Shown: positions 7,737-16,633, counted from the first letter of the stretch. The stretch: DNA of 64,000 bases from an uncultured Eubacteriales bacterium (GCA_900550955.1 URUF01000005.1:24523-88522); one strand, 5' to 3'. Notes: generated by a model from the sequence alone, not told the origin. Numbers and translations: made by a program.

Positions 7737-8525
7737 CTATTCGCCCTCATATTCCACTTGGGTTAATTCCAAACCGCAGGCCGGCGCGGTAACGCCCAGG
7801 GCCAAACGATCGCCGGTGTCCAGCGCGCGCTGGAAGGCGCCGGCGTCCAGGCGGCCCATGCCAATATCCAGCATGGTGCCCGCAATGATGCGAACCATGT
7901 TGTACAGAAACGCGTTGCCGCGCACGGTGAGGGTAAGCATGCTGCCGCTCTGGGCAAGGCTAGCCTCTTCCAACGTGCGGACGGTGGTTTTGGCCGTGCC
8001 GCCCGAGGCCTGGAAGGCCACAAAGTCATGCGTGCCCAGCAGGCATTGCAGGCTTTGGCGCATGCGCTCCACATCCAGCGCCTGGGGCACGTGGGCGGTG
8101 AGGTCGCGCAGAAGCGCGCTGGCATGCGGCGCGTTGTGAATGCGGTAGGTATAGCGCTTGCCGCGCGCGTCAAAACGCGCGTGAAAATCGGACGGTACAG
8201 CGCGGCCGGCCAGCACGCGGATATCGCGCGGCAGGCAGGTGTTGAGCGCAAAAGGGTATTTCTCTGGCGGAATATGGCTGAAGGTATCAAAATGCGCCCG
8301 CTGGCCCATGGCATGCACGCCCGCGTCGGTGCGGCTTGCCCCCGTTACGCGGATGGCTTCGCCGGTGAGCTTGAAAAGCGCTTCTTCCACGCGCTGCTGC
8401 ACAGCCACCGCGTTTTCCTGAAGCTGCCAGCCCGCGTAGGCGGTGCCGTCATAGCTGATGGTGAGCAAAACGCGGTGCGTGCCTTCCTGCGGCGCTTCCC
8501 GGATGATGGGCGCAAGCCGGCTCAT
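7737..8525 (-). CDS. truA: tRNA pseudouridine(38-40) synthase TruA
   Basis: A 262-aa enzyme that isomerises uridines 38-40 in the anticodon stem-loop of tRNAs. The catalytic Asp67 lies in the hallmark RTDAGVHA. The N-terminal YDGTAYAGWQ and C-terminal FLYNMVRIIAGTML motifs also fit. Start ATG at 8525 overlaps the ecfT stop codon as ATGA, which indicates translational coupling. truA following ecfA1-ecfA2-ecfT is a common Firmicute arrangement. Confidence 0.95.
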   Translation of the reverse strand: MSRLAPIIREAPQEGTHRVLLTISYDGTAYAGWQLQENAVAVQQRVEEALFKLTGEAIRVTGASRTDAGVHAMGQRAHFDTFSHIPPEKYPFALNTCLPRDIRVLAGRAVPSDFHARFDARGKRYTYRIHNAPHASALLRDLTAHVPQALDVERMRQSLQCLLGTHDFVAFQASGGTAKTTVRTLEEASLAQSGSMLTLTVRGNAFLYNMVRIIAGTMLDIGMGRLDAGAFQRALDTGDRLALGVTAPACGLELTQVEYEGE

Positions 8526-9328
8526 TTGACCCACATCCCGCAAAGAATGGTGACCGCCAGCGTACCGATGGTAACAAGCAGCGCATACGCGTCATTTTTG
8601 GTATACTTAAGCACGCGCAGGCGGGTGCGGCCCTCGCCGCCATGATAGCAGCGCGCCTCCATGGCCATGGCCAGGTCGCCCGCGCGGCGGAACGCGCTTA
8701 CAAACAGCGGCACCAGCAGCGGAATCATCGCCTTGGCGCGCTTGATAAGGTTGCCGCTTTCAAAATCGGCCCCGCGCGCCATCTGGGCTTTCATGATCTT
8801 ATCGGCTTCCTCAATGAGCGTGGGGATGAAACGCAGGGCGATGGTCATCATCATTGCCAGCTCATGGGCGGGGAAATGAATCGCCTTGAGCGGCCTTAAA
8901 AGCATCTCGATGCCATCGCTGAGGGCGACGGGCGAGGTGGTAAGCGTGAGGATGGACGTGCCCGCCACCAGGAAGATCAGCCTCATGCTGAAATGCACCG
9001 CCGTGGTGAAGCCCTCCCGGGTTACGCGCAGGAAGCCCCAGTGAATCCAAACGGTTGTGCCGCTGGAAAAAAACAGGTTGAGAAGAAAGGTTAAAATCAA
9101 CAGGAAGCGCAGCGGCTTAACGGATTTTAAAAGCCGCTTGGGCGTAAGCCCGGACAGCTTGGATACCGCCAGCAGGTACCCCAAGGGGATAATGTACCAT
9201 AACGGGCTGGTAACGCAGAAGATGATTGCGATATAGAAAATGGTGAGGATGATTTTTGTACGGGGGTCCAAGCGATGAACGACCGTATCGCCAGGCATAT
9301 ACTGGCCGAGGGTGATATCTCTGAGCAT
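8522..9328 (-). CDS. ecfT: Energy-coupling factor transporter transmembrane protein EcfT
   Basis: A 268-aa membrane scaffold of an ECF-type vitamin transporter. The coupling helices carry the two Ala-Arg-Gly-like motifs, MARGAD and MEARCYHGG (a variant of the second), which contact the EcfA ATPases. Several hydrophobic segments occupy residues ~25-75 and ~100-130, with one at the C-terminus. Its start overlaps the ecfA2 stop by one base (TGATG) and its end overlaps truA. The substrate-binding S components are not encoded nearby, as expected for a shared group II ECF module. Confidence 0.94.
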   Translation of the reverse strand: MLRDITLGQYMPGDTVVHRLDPRTKIILTIFYIAIIFCVTSPLWYIIPLGYLLAVSKLSGLTPKRLLKSVKPLRFLLILTFLLNLFFSSGTTVWIHWGFLRVTREGFTTAVHFSMRLIFLVAGTSILTLTTSPVALSDGIEMLLRPLKAIHFPAHELAMMMTIALRFIPTLIEEADKIMKAQMARGADFESGNLIKRAKAMIPLLVPLFVSAFRRAGDLAMAMEARCYHGGEGRTRLRVLKYTKNDAYALLVTIGTLAVTILCGMWVK

Positions 9329-10188
9329 CAGGCGTCCTCCTTTCCGGCCAGCCGGAGGATAGCGTCGCGCACCTGGGAAAGCGTGTACAAATCATCCGGC
9401 AGGGAAAAGCCCTCGGCAATCAGCGCATGGGTAAGCTCCGCCGCCTGCGGCACGCCCAGCCCGATGGAGCGCAGGGTATCCTGCTGGGTAAACACCTCGC
9501 GCGGGGCGCCGCTCATCACCAGCTTGCCATGGCTCATCACCACAAGGCGCGTGGCGAGGGTGGAAATATCGTCCATGCTGTGGCTGACCATGACGACGGT
9601 TAGGCCGCCCGCCGCGTGCAGCTCCCGGATCATGGCAAGGATGCTGCGCCGCCCGGCGGGGTCGAGGCCTGCGGTGGGCTCGTCCAAAATGAGCACCTTG
9701 GGCTGCATGGCCAAAACGCCCGCGATGGCTACGCGGCGCATCTGCCCGCCGCTGAGCTCAAAGGGCGAGCGCTCCGCCGTGGTTTCATAGTCCAGGCCGA
9801 CGCGCTGCATGGCGCCGCGCACGCGCCGGTCGATCTCTTCATCCGGCAGTCCCATGTTTTTGGGGCCAAAGGCGATATCCTTGGCCACGGTTTCCTCAAA
9901 CAGCTGGTATTCGGGGTACTGGAATACCAGCCCCACCTTTTTGCGTACCTCCAAAAGGCTTACGCCCTTTTCGGAAAGGTCCAGGCCGTCCACCACCACG
10001 CGGCCGGAGGTGGGCTTTACCAGGCCGTTCAAGTGCTGCACCAGCGTGGTTTTGCCGCTGCCGGTATGGCCCAAAAGGCCAATAAACTCGCCGTCCTCAA
10101 TGGTAAGGCTCACATCATGCAGGGCTGTGGCGGCAAAGGGGCTGCCGGGCATATAGGTATGGGTAAGATGCTCTACTTGGATGGGCAT
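9328..10188 (-). CDS. ecfA2: Energy-coupling factor ATP-binding protein EcfA2
   Basis: A 286-aa ABC ATPase. Walker A is GHTGSGKTT, the Q-loop region is VFQYPEYQLF, the signature is ELSGGQMRR and Walker B is VLILDEPTAGLDP, the EcfA2-type version. The start is the ATG at 10188; the frame stays open further upstream but that part only mirrors ecfA1. It overlaps the ecfA1 3' end by 16 bp, consistent with coupled translation of the heterodimer. Confidence 0.94.
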   Translation of the reverse strand: MPIQVEHLTHTYMPGSPFAATALHDVSLTIEDGEFIGLLGHTGSGKTTLVQHLNGLVKPTSGRVVVDGLDLSEKGVSLLEVRKKVGLVFQYPEYQLFEETVAKDIAFGPKNMGLPDEEIDRRVRGAMQRVGLDYETTAERSPFELSGGQMRRVAIAGVLAMQPKVLILDEPTAGLDPAGRRSILAMIRELHAAGGLTVVMVSHSMDDISTLATRLVVMSHGKLVMSGAPREVFTQQDTLRSIGLGVPQAAELTHALIAEGFSLPDDLYTLSQVRDAILRLAGKEDA

Positions 10189-11030
10189 AGCGCTTTTTTC
10201 AGCTCCTTTACCATATCGGCTACCGTAAGCACGCCCGCGGGCAGGGCCATGCCGCGCGCGTTGAGCTGCATGGCCAGGTCGGCCATGGGGGGCACGTCCA
10301 GCCCAAGCGCCTTGATTTCCTCCACGTGAGAAAACACCTCGGCGGGCGTGCCGTCCAGCGCGATATGGCCTTTGTCCAGCACCACTACGCGGTCCGCCAC
10401 GGCGGCCTCCTCCATAAAATGGGTAATCCATACGACCGTCATACCCTGCTCGCGGTTCAAGTTGCGCACGGTATTCAGCACGTCGGTACGGCCGGAGGGG
10501 TCCAGCATGGCGGTGGCCTCGTCCAGAATCATCACCTCGGGCTGCATGGCCAAAACGCCCGCAACGGCCACGCGCTGCTTTTGCCCGCCGCTGAGCATAT
10601 GCGGGGCAAAGCTGGCGCGCTCGGTCATGCGCACGGCGGCCAGCGCCTGATCAATGCGGGGGATCATCTCCTCCTGCGGCACGCCCAGATTTTCCAGGCC
10701 AAAGGCCACGTCCTCGCGCACCACATTGGCCACGATCTGGTTATCCGGGTTCTGGAACACCATGCCCGCGTGGCGGCGCACGTTCCAGACCTCCTCCTCG
10801 GCGGCGGTATCCAGGCCGCATACCAGCACGCGCCCCTCCGTGGGCAGGTAAAGGGCGTTCATAAGCTTGGCAAGCGTGCTTTTGCCGCTGCCGTTATGCC
10901 CCAAAACCGCCACAAACGAGCCCTTTTCAATCTCAAGGCTCACATGCTCCACCGCGGGGGCGCCGCCTTCCTCGTATTGATAGCAAACGTTCTGCGTTTG
11001 CACAGGGAATGCCGGGTTTTGTGTCTGCAT
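10173..11030 (-). CDS. ecfA1: Energy-coupling factor ATP-binding protein EcfA1
   Basis: A 285-aa ABC ATPase with Walker A GHNGSGKST, signature LSGGQKQR and Walker B VMILDEATAMLDP. The Ala and Met in DEATAMLDP are diagnostic of EcfA1. It forms the asymmetric ATPase pair with EcfA2 that drives the toppling S component through EcfT. The start ATG is preceded by AAAAGGAGCATTCC. It lies 18 bp downstream of the riboflavin kinase gene and begins the overlapping ecf block. Confidence 0.94.
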   Translation of the reverse strand: MQTQNPAFPVQTQNVCYQYEEGGAPAVEHVSLEIEKGSFVAVLGHNGSGKSTLAKLMNALYLPTEGRVLVCGLDTAAEEEVWNVRRHAGMVFQNPDNQIVANVVREDVAFGLENLGVPQEEMIPRIDQALAAVRMTERASFAPHMLSGGQKQRVAVAGVLAMQPEVMILDEATAMLDPSGRTDVLNTVRNLNREQGMTVVWITHFMEEAAVADRVVVLDKGHIALDGTPAEVFSHVEEIKALGLDVPPMADLAMQLNARGMALPAGVLTVADMVKELKKALCPSK

Positions 11031-11048
11031 GGAATGCTCCTTTTCCGC

Positions 11049-11510
11049 TTAGTGGGGAAGCAGGGCGCCGTCTATGCCGCAAAGCAGCTGCGGGTCGTTT
11101 TCGCGCGCCCAGGCAACGGCGCTCAGGCGGTCATGCTCCAGCTGCCTAGCCAGCTCCTCCAACGAGTCAAACGTGATTTCCGGCCTGAGAAAGGCGCAAT
11201 ACCGAAGCATGAGCCGCCTGCCGTACAGGTCGTGATCCGGATGCCCCAGCAGGTGGGCCTCCACGGTGGGCATCCCATCCGGCACGGTGGGGTGCCGCCC
11301 CTGGTTTAAGATGCACACATAGCCGCGCCCCTCGCCCAATACCTCCGCAACGCCGATGTAAACGCCCTCCCTGGGCCAATCACGGCTTTGAGGGTCGTAA
11401 GCGATGTTGGCGGTGGGAAAGCCTAGGCGGCTGCCCAAGCGCTTGCCGCGCACCACCTGCCCCCGCAGGGTGAAGCCGGGGGCGCCCATGGGGGATGCGG
11501 ATACGCTCAT
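11049..11510 (-). CDS. Stand-alone riboflavin kinase
   Basis: A 153-aa protein equal to the C-terminal flavokinase domain of RibF. GSRLGFPTANI carries the PTAN motif that binds ATP and riboflavin, followed by VYIGVAEV, HLLG and LYGRRLMLRYCAFLRPEITF. It should phosphorylate riboflavin to FMN. The N-terminal FAD-synthetase domain of bifunctional RibF is absent. Start ATG at 11510 sits seven bases after AAGGAG; the GTG at 11516 is too close. It is the first gene of the operon that continues with ecfA1, ecfA2, ecfT and truA, suggesting a link to flavin uptake. Confidence 0.88.
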   Translation of the reverse strand: MSVSASPMGAPGFTLRGQVVRGKRLGSRLGFPTANIAYDPQSRDWPREGVYIGVAEVLGEGRGYVCILNQGRHPTVPDGMPTVEAHLLGHPDHDLYGRRLMLRYCAFLRPEITFDSLEELARQLEHDRLSAVAWARENDPQLLCGIDGALLPH

Positions 11511-11551
11511 GGGCACGCTCCTTTCCGCTGGGAAATGTCAAAAGCGTGAGT

Positions 11552-11580
11552 ATTATACTTCATAAGAAGAAGAAACGCAA
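11552..11580 (-). promoter_or_regulatory. Promoter of the riboflavin kinase-ecf-truA operon
   Basis: Minus strand: TTGCGT (11580-11575), a 17-base spacer and TATAAT (11557-11552). The start codon is ~40 bases further on. The leader is too short for an FMN riboswitch. Confidence 0.65.
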
Positions 11581-11593
11581 ATGAAAATGCAAC

Positions 11594-11623
11594 TTGCCTC
11601 AACAAGGGGGACTATTGTATAAT
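11594..11623 (+). promoter_or_regulatory. Promoter of the phosphodiester glycosidase operon
   Basis: TTGCCT (11594-11599), an 18-base spacer and a consensus TATAAT (11618-11623), back to back with the minus-strand promoter at 11552-11580. Confidence 0.7.
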
Positions 11624-11687
11624 AAACTTGCTTTTATGCGCCTGCGAGGCTCGCGCGGGCTATGAAACGAAAGGAACGAGAAAACGG

Positions 11688-12707
11688 ATGCGCAAAGCGA
11701 TTTTTTCTGCGATGAGTGTGGTATTGGCAGTATTGGTAGCGGCTTTGGCCTTTTTGATTCCTTCGGGCGCGGTTACCGAGGACGCGCAGGCGCGCTATAA
11801 CGAAGCTATGAGCGGCGGGAAGGACGCATGGGACGAGGACGCCGCCCTGCCCAAGCCCTACGCCGTGTTAGCCAGCGCCGTGTTCAGCGACATTTTGCCC
11901 TCCGCGAACGTGGATGCGCTGCCGGTGGATTTGTTTGCGCCCGGCAGCACGCCCAAAAGTGAAAACTTTACCGAAAACGGCTACCGGGATGAAACCATCA
12001 TCGTGGAGATGGACAAGCAGCGTTTCTACGACAGCGATGTGTTTATCGCCTATGTGAAAATCGCCACGCCTTCCCAGCTGCGCACGGCGGTGGCGGGGAA
12101 GAAGATCGGTTCCTCCAGCACCAACCATACAAGCACCATCAGCGCTAACTATAACGGCATCGTAGCCATCAACGGCGACTATTTTACCAAGACCAAGGCC
12201 GGATACATCGTGCGCATGGGGGAAACCTACCGCGAAAAAACCAGCAAGAACATGGATCTTTTGCTGATTGACGAAATGGGCGATTTCCATATCTACCTGC
12301 GCGGGCATGACGGGCAGGCCAACGGCGTGGCGGCGTTTCTGTCCGAGCATGAGATTGTAAACGGCTTCTTCTTTGGCCCCGCGCTGGTGGTGGATGGCGA
12401 AAAGCAGGAGATTCCGGAAAATTACCAGTTTGACCCGCATCAAAAGAACCCGCGCGCGGGCATTGCGCAGCTGGGCCCGCTCACCTATGCGCTGGTGGTG
12501 GTCAACGGCCGCACGGAGGGTTCCGAGGGCGCGACGCTGGCGGAGTTTGCCGATATCATGGCCCAGCTGGGCGCGAAGCAGGCGTACAACCTGGACGGCG
12601 GAAACAGCGCGACGCTGGCGTTCCACGGCGAGGTGTACAACGATAAGCCTCAGGCCGAGCGCTCCGTGACGGATATTATTTACTTTGCCAGCGCCATTGG
12701 CGAGTAA
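11688..12707 (+). CDS. Phosphodiester glycosidase (NAGPA-domain) family protein
   Basis: A 339-aa protein with an N-terminal membrane or signal segment (residues ~3-25) and an extracytoplasmic NAGPA domain. Typical motifs are GIVAINGDYF (about residues 160-169), a central NGFFFGPALV and the C-terminal YNLDGGNSATLAF. The domain cleaves phosphodiester-linked sugars in human uncovering enzyme; bacterial homologues act at the cell surface, probably on wall polymers. Start ATG at 11688 follows GAAAGGAACG. It lies 9 bp before the Lgt-like gene, so the two probably work together in the envelope. Confidence 0.85.
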   Translation: MRKAIFSAMSVVLAVLVAALAFLIPSGAVTEDAQARYNEAMSGGKDAWDEDAALPKPYAVLASAVFSDILPSANVDALPVDLFAPGSTPKSENFTENGYRDETIIVEMDKQRFYDSDVFIAYVKIATPSQLRTAVAGKKIGSSSTNHTSTISANYNGIVAINGDYFTKTKAGYIVRMGETYREKTSKNMDLLLIDEMGDFHIYLRGHDGQANGVAAFLSEHEIVNGFFFGPALVVDGEKQEIPENYQFDPHQKNPRAGIAQLGPLTYALVVVNGRTEGSEGATLAEFADIMAQLGAKQAYNLDGGNSATLAFHGEVYNDKPQAERSVTDIIYFASAIGE

Positions 12708-12716
12708 GGAGCGAGC

Positions 12717-13745
12717 ATGGATACCAGCTTTGCGTTTTTGGGGCTGACTGTGCATGCCTACGGCCTGTGCGCCGCTGTGGCCGCGCTTTTGCTGCTTGTG
12801 CCCATGGGCATATTGGGCTATCGCCGCAGGCTGCCCGCGGGCACGGTGCGCGTGTTCGGCCTTATGGGAATTGTGCTGGGCGTTTTGGGAGCGCGCGCCG
12901 TATACTGCCTGTTTAACCTGTCCACCTTTATCGAAACCTATGAAAACCCCTGGCTGATGCTGTGCTTCTTTGACGGCGGGCTGGCTATGCCGGGGCTGCT
13001 TGGCGGGCTGTGCCTGGCCGCCGTGCTTACGGCGCGGTTGATGAAGGCGCGGCTGGGAACGCTTTTGGATGTGATGTGCGTGCCGGCGGGCCTAATGCTG
13101 GCCGCGCTGCGCTTTGGCGAGCGGTTTACCGATCTGGGCGTAGGCAAGGCCGTTGAGGAGGGATGGCTCACGGCGGCCGCGCCGTGGCTGTTTCAGCAAA
13201 GCCGCATGGGCGTGGCGGTGGAGTACCGGCTGAACGTGTGGGCGTATGAAGCGGCGGCGGGCCTTGCGCTGTTTGCGGCAACGCTTTTGGCGTACCGCTG
13301 GCTGCGCGGACGCAGGGGCGCTCGCCCGGGCGATACGGCGCTGTGCTTCTTCTCGCTCTATGGCGCGAGCCAGACGCTTTTGGAAAGCATGCGCGACGAC
13401 GGGCATATGATGATCGTTTTTTTGCGGATTGGCCAGGTGGCGGCGGCGCTTTGTGTGCTGATTGCCTGCGGCGTATGGCTTGCGCGGTATGCGCGCATCC
13501 GGGGACGGGCCGGCGGGCGCGTATGGCTTACGGTTGGCGGAGCGCTATTGTATGTAGCGGGCGTGGCGGCGCTGGAATTTTCGCTGGACGGCCGGCTGAC
13601 CTTTGGCGCGCCGTCGCTTGCGCGCGATTACGGCCTGATGGCGGCCCTGTGCGCAATGATGGCCGCGCTAACCTGTTCGCTGATGATTACGCTGAACCGC
13701 CGGCTGTACCGCGAGGCTATCACGGTGCATGTGCCGCGCGGGTGA
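12717..13745 (+). CDS. Lgt-like membrane protein with a degenerate signature
   Basis: A 342-aa polytopic protein whose layout follows Lgt: HAYGLCAA near the N-terminus, GVLGARAVYCLFNL, a region at 131-139 reading LRFGERFTD where Lgt has GRxGNFxNxE, and LLESMRDDG (R226) where Lgt has IExLRxD. The arginines R132 and R226 are kept, but the Asn residues of the signature are replaced. The genuine lgt is at 1268-2344, so this is a divergent paralogue, possibly with another lipid-linked substrate or no transferase activity. It is translationally close to the glycosidase gene upstream. Confidence 0.7.
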   Translation: MDTSFAFLGLTVHAYGLCAAVAALLLLVPMGILGYRRRLPAGTVRVFGLMGIVLGVLGARAVYCLFNLSTFIETYENPWLMLCFFDGGLAMPGLLGGLCLAAVLTARLMKARLGTLLDVMCVPAGLMLAALRFGERFTDLGVGKAVEEGWLTAAAPWLFQQSRMGVAVEYRLNVWAYEAAAGLALFAATLLAYRWLRGRRGARPGDTALCFFSLYGASQTLLESMRDDGHMMIVFLRIGQVAAALCVLIACGVWLARYARIRGRAGGRVWLTVGGALLYVAGVAALEFSLDGRLTFGAPSLARDYGLMAALCAMMAALTCSLMITLNRRLYREAITVHVPRG

Positions 13746-13763
13746 AAGCGAAGGAGGGCCAAA

Positions 13764-14231
13764 ATGGAAAGCTATGCCTGCGTGTGCGTTACGCCGGTGG
13801 GGCCCATAACGCTGGTGGAGCGCGGCGGCGCGCTTGTAGAGGCGCGCTTTGGCGAAGCCGTGCGGCAGGAGCTGCTTGTGAAAACGCCCGTGCTTGCAAA
13901 GGCGGAGCGGGAGCTGCTGGCCTATTTTCGCGGCGAATGCAGGGCCTTTACCGTGCCGCTGAAGCCGGAGGGCACCGCGTTTCAGCGGCGGTGCTGGGAG
14001 GCGCTTTGCCGCATCCCCTACGGGGAAACGCGCACCTATCAGCAGCAGGCGGAGGCGATTGGCAATCCGCGCGCTTGCCGCGCCGTGGGCATGGCGAATC
14101 ATTTGAACCCGCTGCCTATTTTGATTCCCTGCCACAGGGTGATTGGCAAAAACGGAAAGCTGACCGGCTACGCCGGGGGAACGGCGGTTAAGGAGCTGCT
14201 TTTGCACCTGGAAACAAGCAAGAAAGGATGA
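13764..14231 (+). CDS. ogt: Methylated-DNA--protein-cysteine S-methyltransferase
   Basis: A 155-aa suicide repair protein that takes the methyl group from O6-methylguanine onto its own cysteine. The active site PCHRVIG (Cys at about residue 124) is intact, as are the recognition helix region YGETRTYQQQAEAIGNPRACRAVG and the C-terminal LTGYAGG. The start ATG follows AAGGAGGG. Its stop overlaps the upstream in-frame ATG of pyruvate kinase. The symbol ogt is used for the single-domain type. Confidence 0.93.
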   Translation: MESYACVCVTPVGPITLVERGGALVEARFGEAVRQELLVKTPVLAKAERELLAYFRGECRAFTVPLKPEGTAFQRRCWEALCRIPYGETRTYQQQAEAIGNPRACRAVGMANHLNPLPILIPCHRVIGKNGKLTGYAGGTAVKELLLHLETSKKG

Positions 14232-14236
14232 GCCAT

Positions 14237-15997
14237 ATGATCCATCGCAAAACCAAAATCGTATGCACGCTGGGCCCCGCTACCGAGGAGGATGCGGTCC
14301 TGCGGGAGCTGATTCTCTCCGGCATGAACGTGGCCAGGCTGAACTTTTCCCACGGGACGCACGAAACGCATCTGCACAACATCAACCGCATCAAGGCCAT
14401 CCGCAAGGAGCTAAACCTGCCCATTGCCATTATGCTGGATACCAAGGGGCCGGAGATCCGCCTGGAAACGTTTGAAAACGGCAAGGTGCAGCTTGTGAAG
14501 GGGCAAACCTTTACGCTGTGTACGCAGAGCATTGTGGGCAACGCGGAGCGCGCGTCCATCACCTATCCCGAGCTGCCGCGCGATATCCATGAGGGCACCA
14601 CCATCCTGATTGACGACGGCCTGGTGGGCATGACGGTGCGCAGCCTTACCGCCAGCGAGATCGTGTGCACCGTGAACAACGACGGCGTGATTTCCGACCG
14701 CAAGGGCATCAATGTGCCGGATGTACAGCTAAGCATGCCCTACCTCAGCCAAAAGGACCGCGAGGACATCGCCTTTGGCGTGCGCAACGGCGTTGATTTC
14801 GTGGCTGCGTCCTTTACGCGCAGCGCGGAGGATATTCTGGATGTGCGCAAAATTTTCAGCGCCGAGGGACGCACCAACATTTCCATCATCGCCAAGATTG
14901 AAAATATGCAGGGCGTGCAGAACATCGATGAAATCCTTCGCGTGAGCGACGGTATCATGGTGGCGCGCGGCGATTTGGGCGTGGAAATTCCGCTGGAGCA
15001 GGTGCCCGTGATTCAAAAGATGCTCATTCACAAGGCGTATTCTTCCGGCAAGCAGGTAATCACCGCCACCCAGATGCTGGACAGCATGATGAAAAATCCC
15101 CGCCCCACCCGCGCCGAGGCCGCCGACGTGGCCAACGCCATTTACGACGGCACCAGCGCCATTATGCTTTCCGGCGAAACGGCGGCCGGCCTATACCCGG
15201 TGGAGGCCCTGCGCACCATGGCGCGCATCGCCCTTAGCGCGGAACGGGATATCAACTATCAAAAGCGTTTTAAGGAACGCGATACCGACCTTACGCCCGA
15301 TGTGACCAACGCGATCTCGCACGCCACATGCACCTCCGCGCACGATTTGGGGGCCACGGCCATTCTAACGGTTACCAAGGGCGGCCGCACCGCGAAGATG
15401 ATCTCCAAGTACAGGCCCAGCTGCCCTATTATTTGCTGTACGACGGATGAAACCGTGTGCCGCCAGCTAAACCTGAGCTGGGGCGTTATCCCCCTGATGA
15501 TTGAGGAGGCCACCAACACGGACGATCTGTTTGAGCGCGCGGTGCAGGCCGGTGAAAACGCGGGCCTTTTGCACGACGGCGAGCTGGTTGTGATGACCGC
15601 GGGCGTGCCCCTTGGCATCAGCGGCACCACCAACCTGATGAAGGTGCATGTGGTGGGGCATATCCTGGTTACCGGCCATGGCGTGACGCAGCAAAGCTGC
15701 TGCGGCAGCCTGTGCGTATGCCGCAATGGCGAGGAAGCCATGCGCACCTTCAATGACGGCGATATTTTGGTGATTTCCCAAACCACCAATACGCTTTTGC
15801 CGCTTGTGCGCAAGGCCAGCGGCCTCATCCTGGAGGATAGCAACCCCAACGGGCATGGCGCGATTGCGGGCATGAGCCTGAACCTGCCGGTGATCATTGG
15901 CGCGGAAAACGCCACCAAGATTTTGAAAAGCGGCGCCGTGGTAACGCTGGACGCAGAGCGGGGCGTGGTGAGCTGCAATGCGGGCAATATGCTGTAA
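14237..15997 (+). CDS. pyk: Pyruvate kinase with C-terminal PEP-utiliser-like domain
   Basis: A 586-aa glycolytic enzyme converting PEP and ADP to pyruvate and ATP. Visible motifs are TKIVCTLGPA, NFSHGTHE, DTKGPEIR, the catalytic-lysine strand IIAKIEN and MVARGDLGVE. Residues ~475-586 form an extra domain resembling the phosphohistidine domain of PEP-utilising enzymes (ending NPNGHGAIAGMSLNLPVIIG), common in Firmicute enzymes. Start ATG at 14237 is eight bases past GAAAGGA; the ATG at 14228 overlaps the ogt stop and sits on the Shine-Dalgarno site. Confidence 0.96.
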   Translation: MIHRKTKIVCTLGPATEEDAVLRELILSGMNVARLNFSHGTHETHLHNINRIKAIRKELNLPIAIMLDTKGPEIRLETFENGKVQLVKGQTFTLCTQSIVGNAERASITYPELPRDIHEGTTILIDDGLVGMTVRSLTASEIVCTVNNDGVISDRKGINVPDVQLSMPYLSQKDREDIAFGVRNGVDFVAASFTRSAEDILDVRKIFSAEGRTNISIIAKIENMQGVQNIDEILRVSDGIMVARGDLGVEIPLEQVPVIQKMLIHKAYSSGKQVITATQMLDSMMKNPRPTRAEAADVANAIYDGTSAIMLSGETAAGLYPVEALRTMARIALSAERDINYQKRFKERDTDLTPDVTNAISHATCTSAHDLGATAILTVTKGGRTAKMISKYRPSCPIICCTTDETVCRQLNLSWGVIPLMIEEATNTDDLFERAVQAGENAGLLHDGELVVMTAGVPLGISGTTNLMKVHVVGHILVTGHGVTQQSCCGSLCVCRNGEEAMRTFNDGDILVISQTTNTLLPLVRKASGLILEDSNPNGHGAIAGMSLNLPVIIGAENATKILKSGAVVTLDAERGVVSCNAGNML

Positions 15998-16084
15998 CAT
16001 CGAGAACTGTTCCGCAGGCGGCAGGCAAAGCGGCGATTATCCCTTTGAGCTGTGGATTCCCGTAAAACGAAAGGAAAAAGGCCA

Positions 16085-16522
16085 ATGAACCTGTTGATCA
16101 GCGCGTGCCTGATGGGCATAAAGTGCCGCTATGACGGCGGCGCGCAAAGGCTTAGCCGCCTGGATGAACTGATGGAGCGCTATGTGCTGGTGCCTGTGTG
16201 CCCAGAGGTAATGGGAGGGCTAAGCACGCCGCGCGACCCAAGCGAGATTGTGAATGGCCGGGTGATTTCCTGCAAGGGACGCGATGTAACGGAGGCGTTT
16301 GCGAAGGGCGCGGAGGAGGCCGCCCGCATCGCGCGGATGTGCAGCTGCACCTGTGCGCTGCTCAAGGAGCGCAGCCCGTCGTGCGGCTGCGGGCAGGTTT
16401 ACGACGGCACGTTCTCGGGCGCGAAGCGCGAGGGCAACGGCCTTTGCGCCGATGCGCTGCTGAAGCAGGGCGTGCGTGTGATTGGCGAATCGCGCGTAAG
16501 CGAGCTGCTGGACGAGATGTAA
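16085..16522 (+). CDS. DUF523-family protein
   Basis: A 145-aa protein beginning MNLLISACLMGIKCRYDGG and containing VPVCPEVMGGLSTPR and LKERSPSCGCG, the conserved motifs of DUF523. The family has several invariant cysteines (here near residues 8, 14, 40, 106 and 108) suggestive of metal or cluster binding; its role is not established. Start ATG at 16085 was chosen because CGAAAGGAAAAAGG lies upstream; a longer frame from 16052 lacks such a site. A terminator follows. Confidence 0.88.
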   Translation: MNLLISACLMGIKCRYDGGAQRLSRLDELMERYVLVPVCPEVMGGLSTPRDPSEIVNGRVISCKGRDVTEAFAKGAEEAARIARMCSCTCALLKERSPSCGCGQVYDGTFSGAKREGNGLCADALLKQGVRVIGESRVSELLDEM

Positions 16523-16548
16523 GAATTGTAAAAAGCACAAAAACGGCA

Positions 16549-16593
16549 AGAAGCCCGAAACCGTTGAGGAAAAACGGTTCCGGGCTTCTTTTG
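16549..16593 (+). terminator. Rho-independent terminator after the DUF523 gene
   Basis: A 16-bp stem (AGAAGCCCGAAACCGT with its complement, one mismatch) closes a 9-base loop and is followed by TTTT. It isolates the DUF523 gene from the DUF6323/DUF6179 pair. Confidence 0.8.
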
Positions 16594-16633
16594 CTATTGA
16601 CATCATATCACAAAACCGGCAAAAAGTCAAGAA

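Noticed and set aside
11511..11551. Possible FMN riboswitch before the riboflavin kinase-ecf operon.
   Set aside because: The leader between the -10 element and the start codon is ~40 bases, far shorter than the RFN element.
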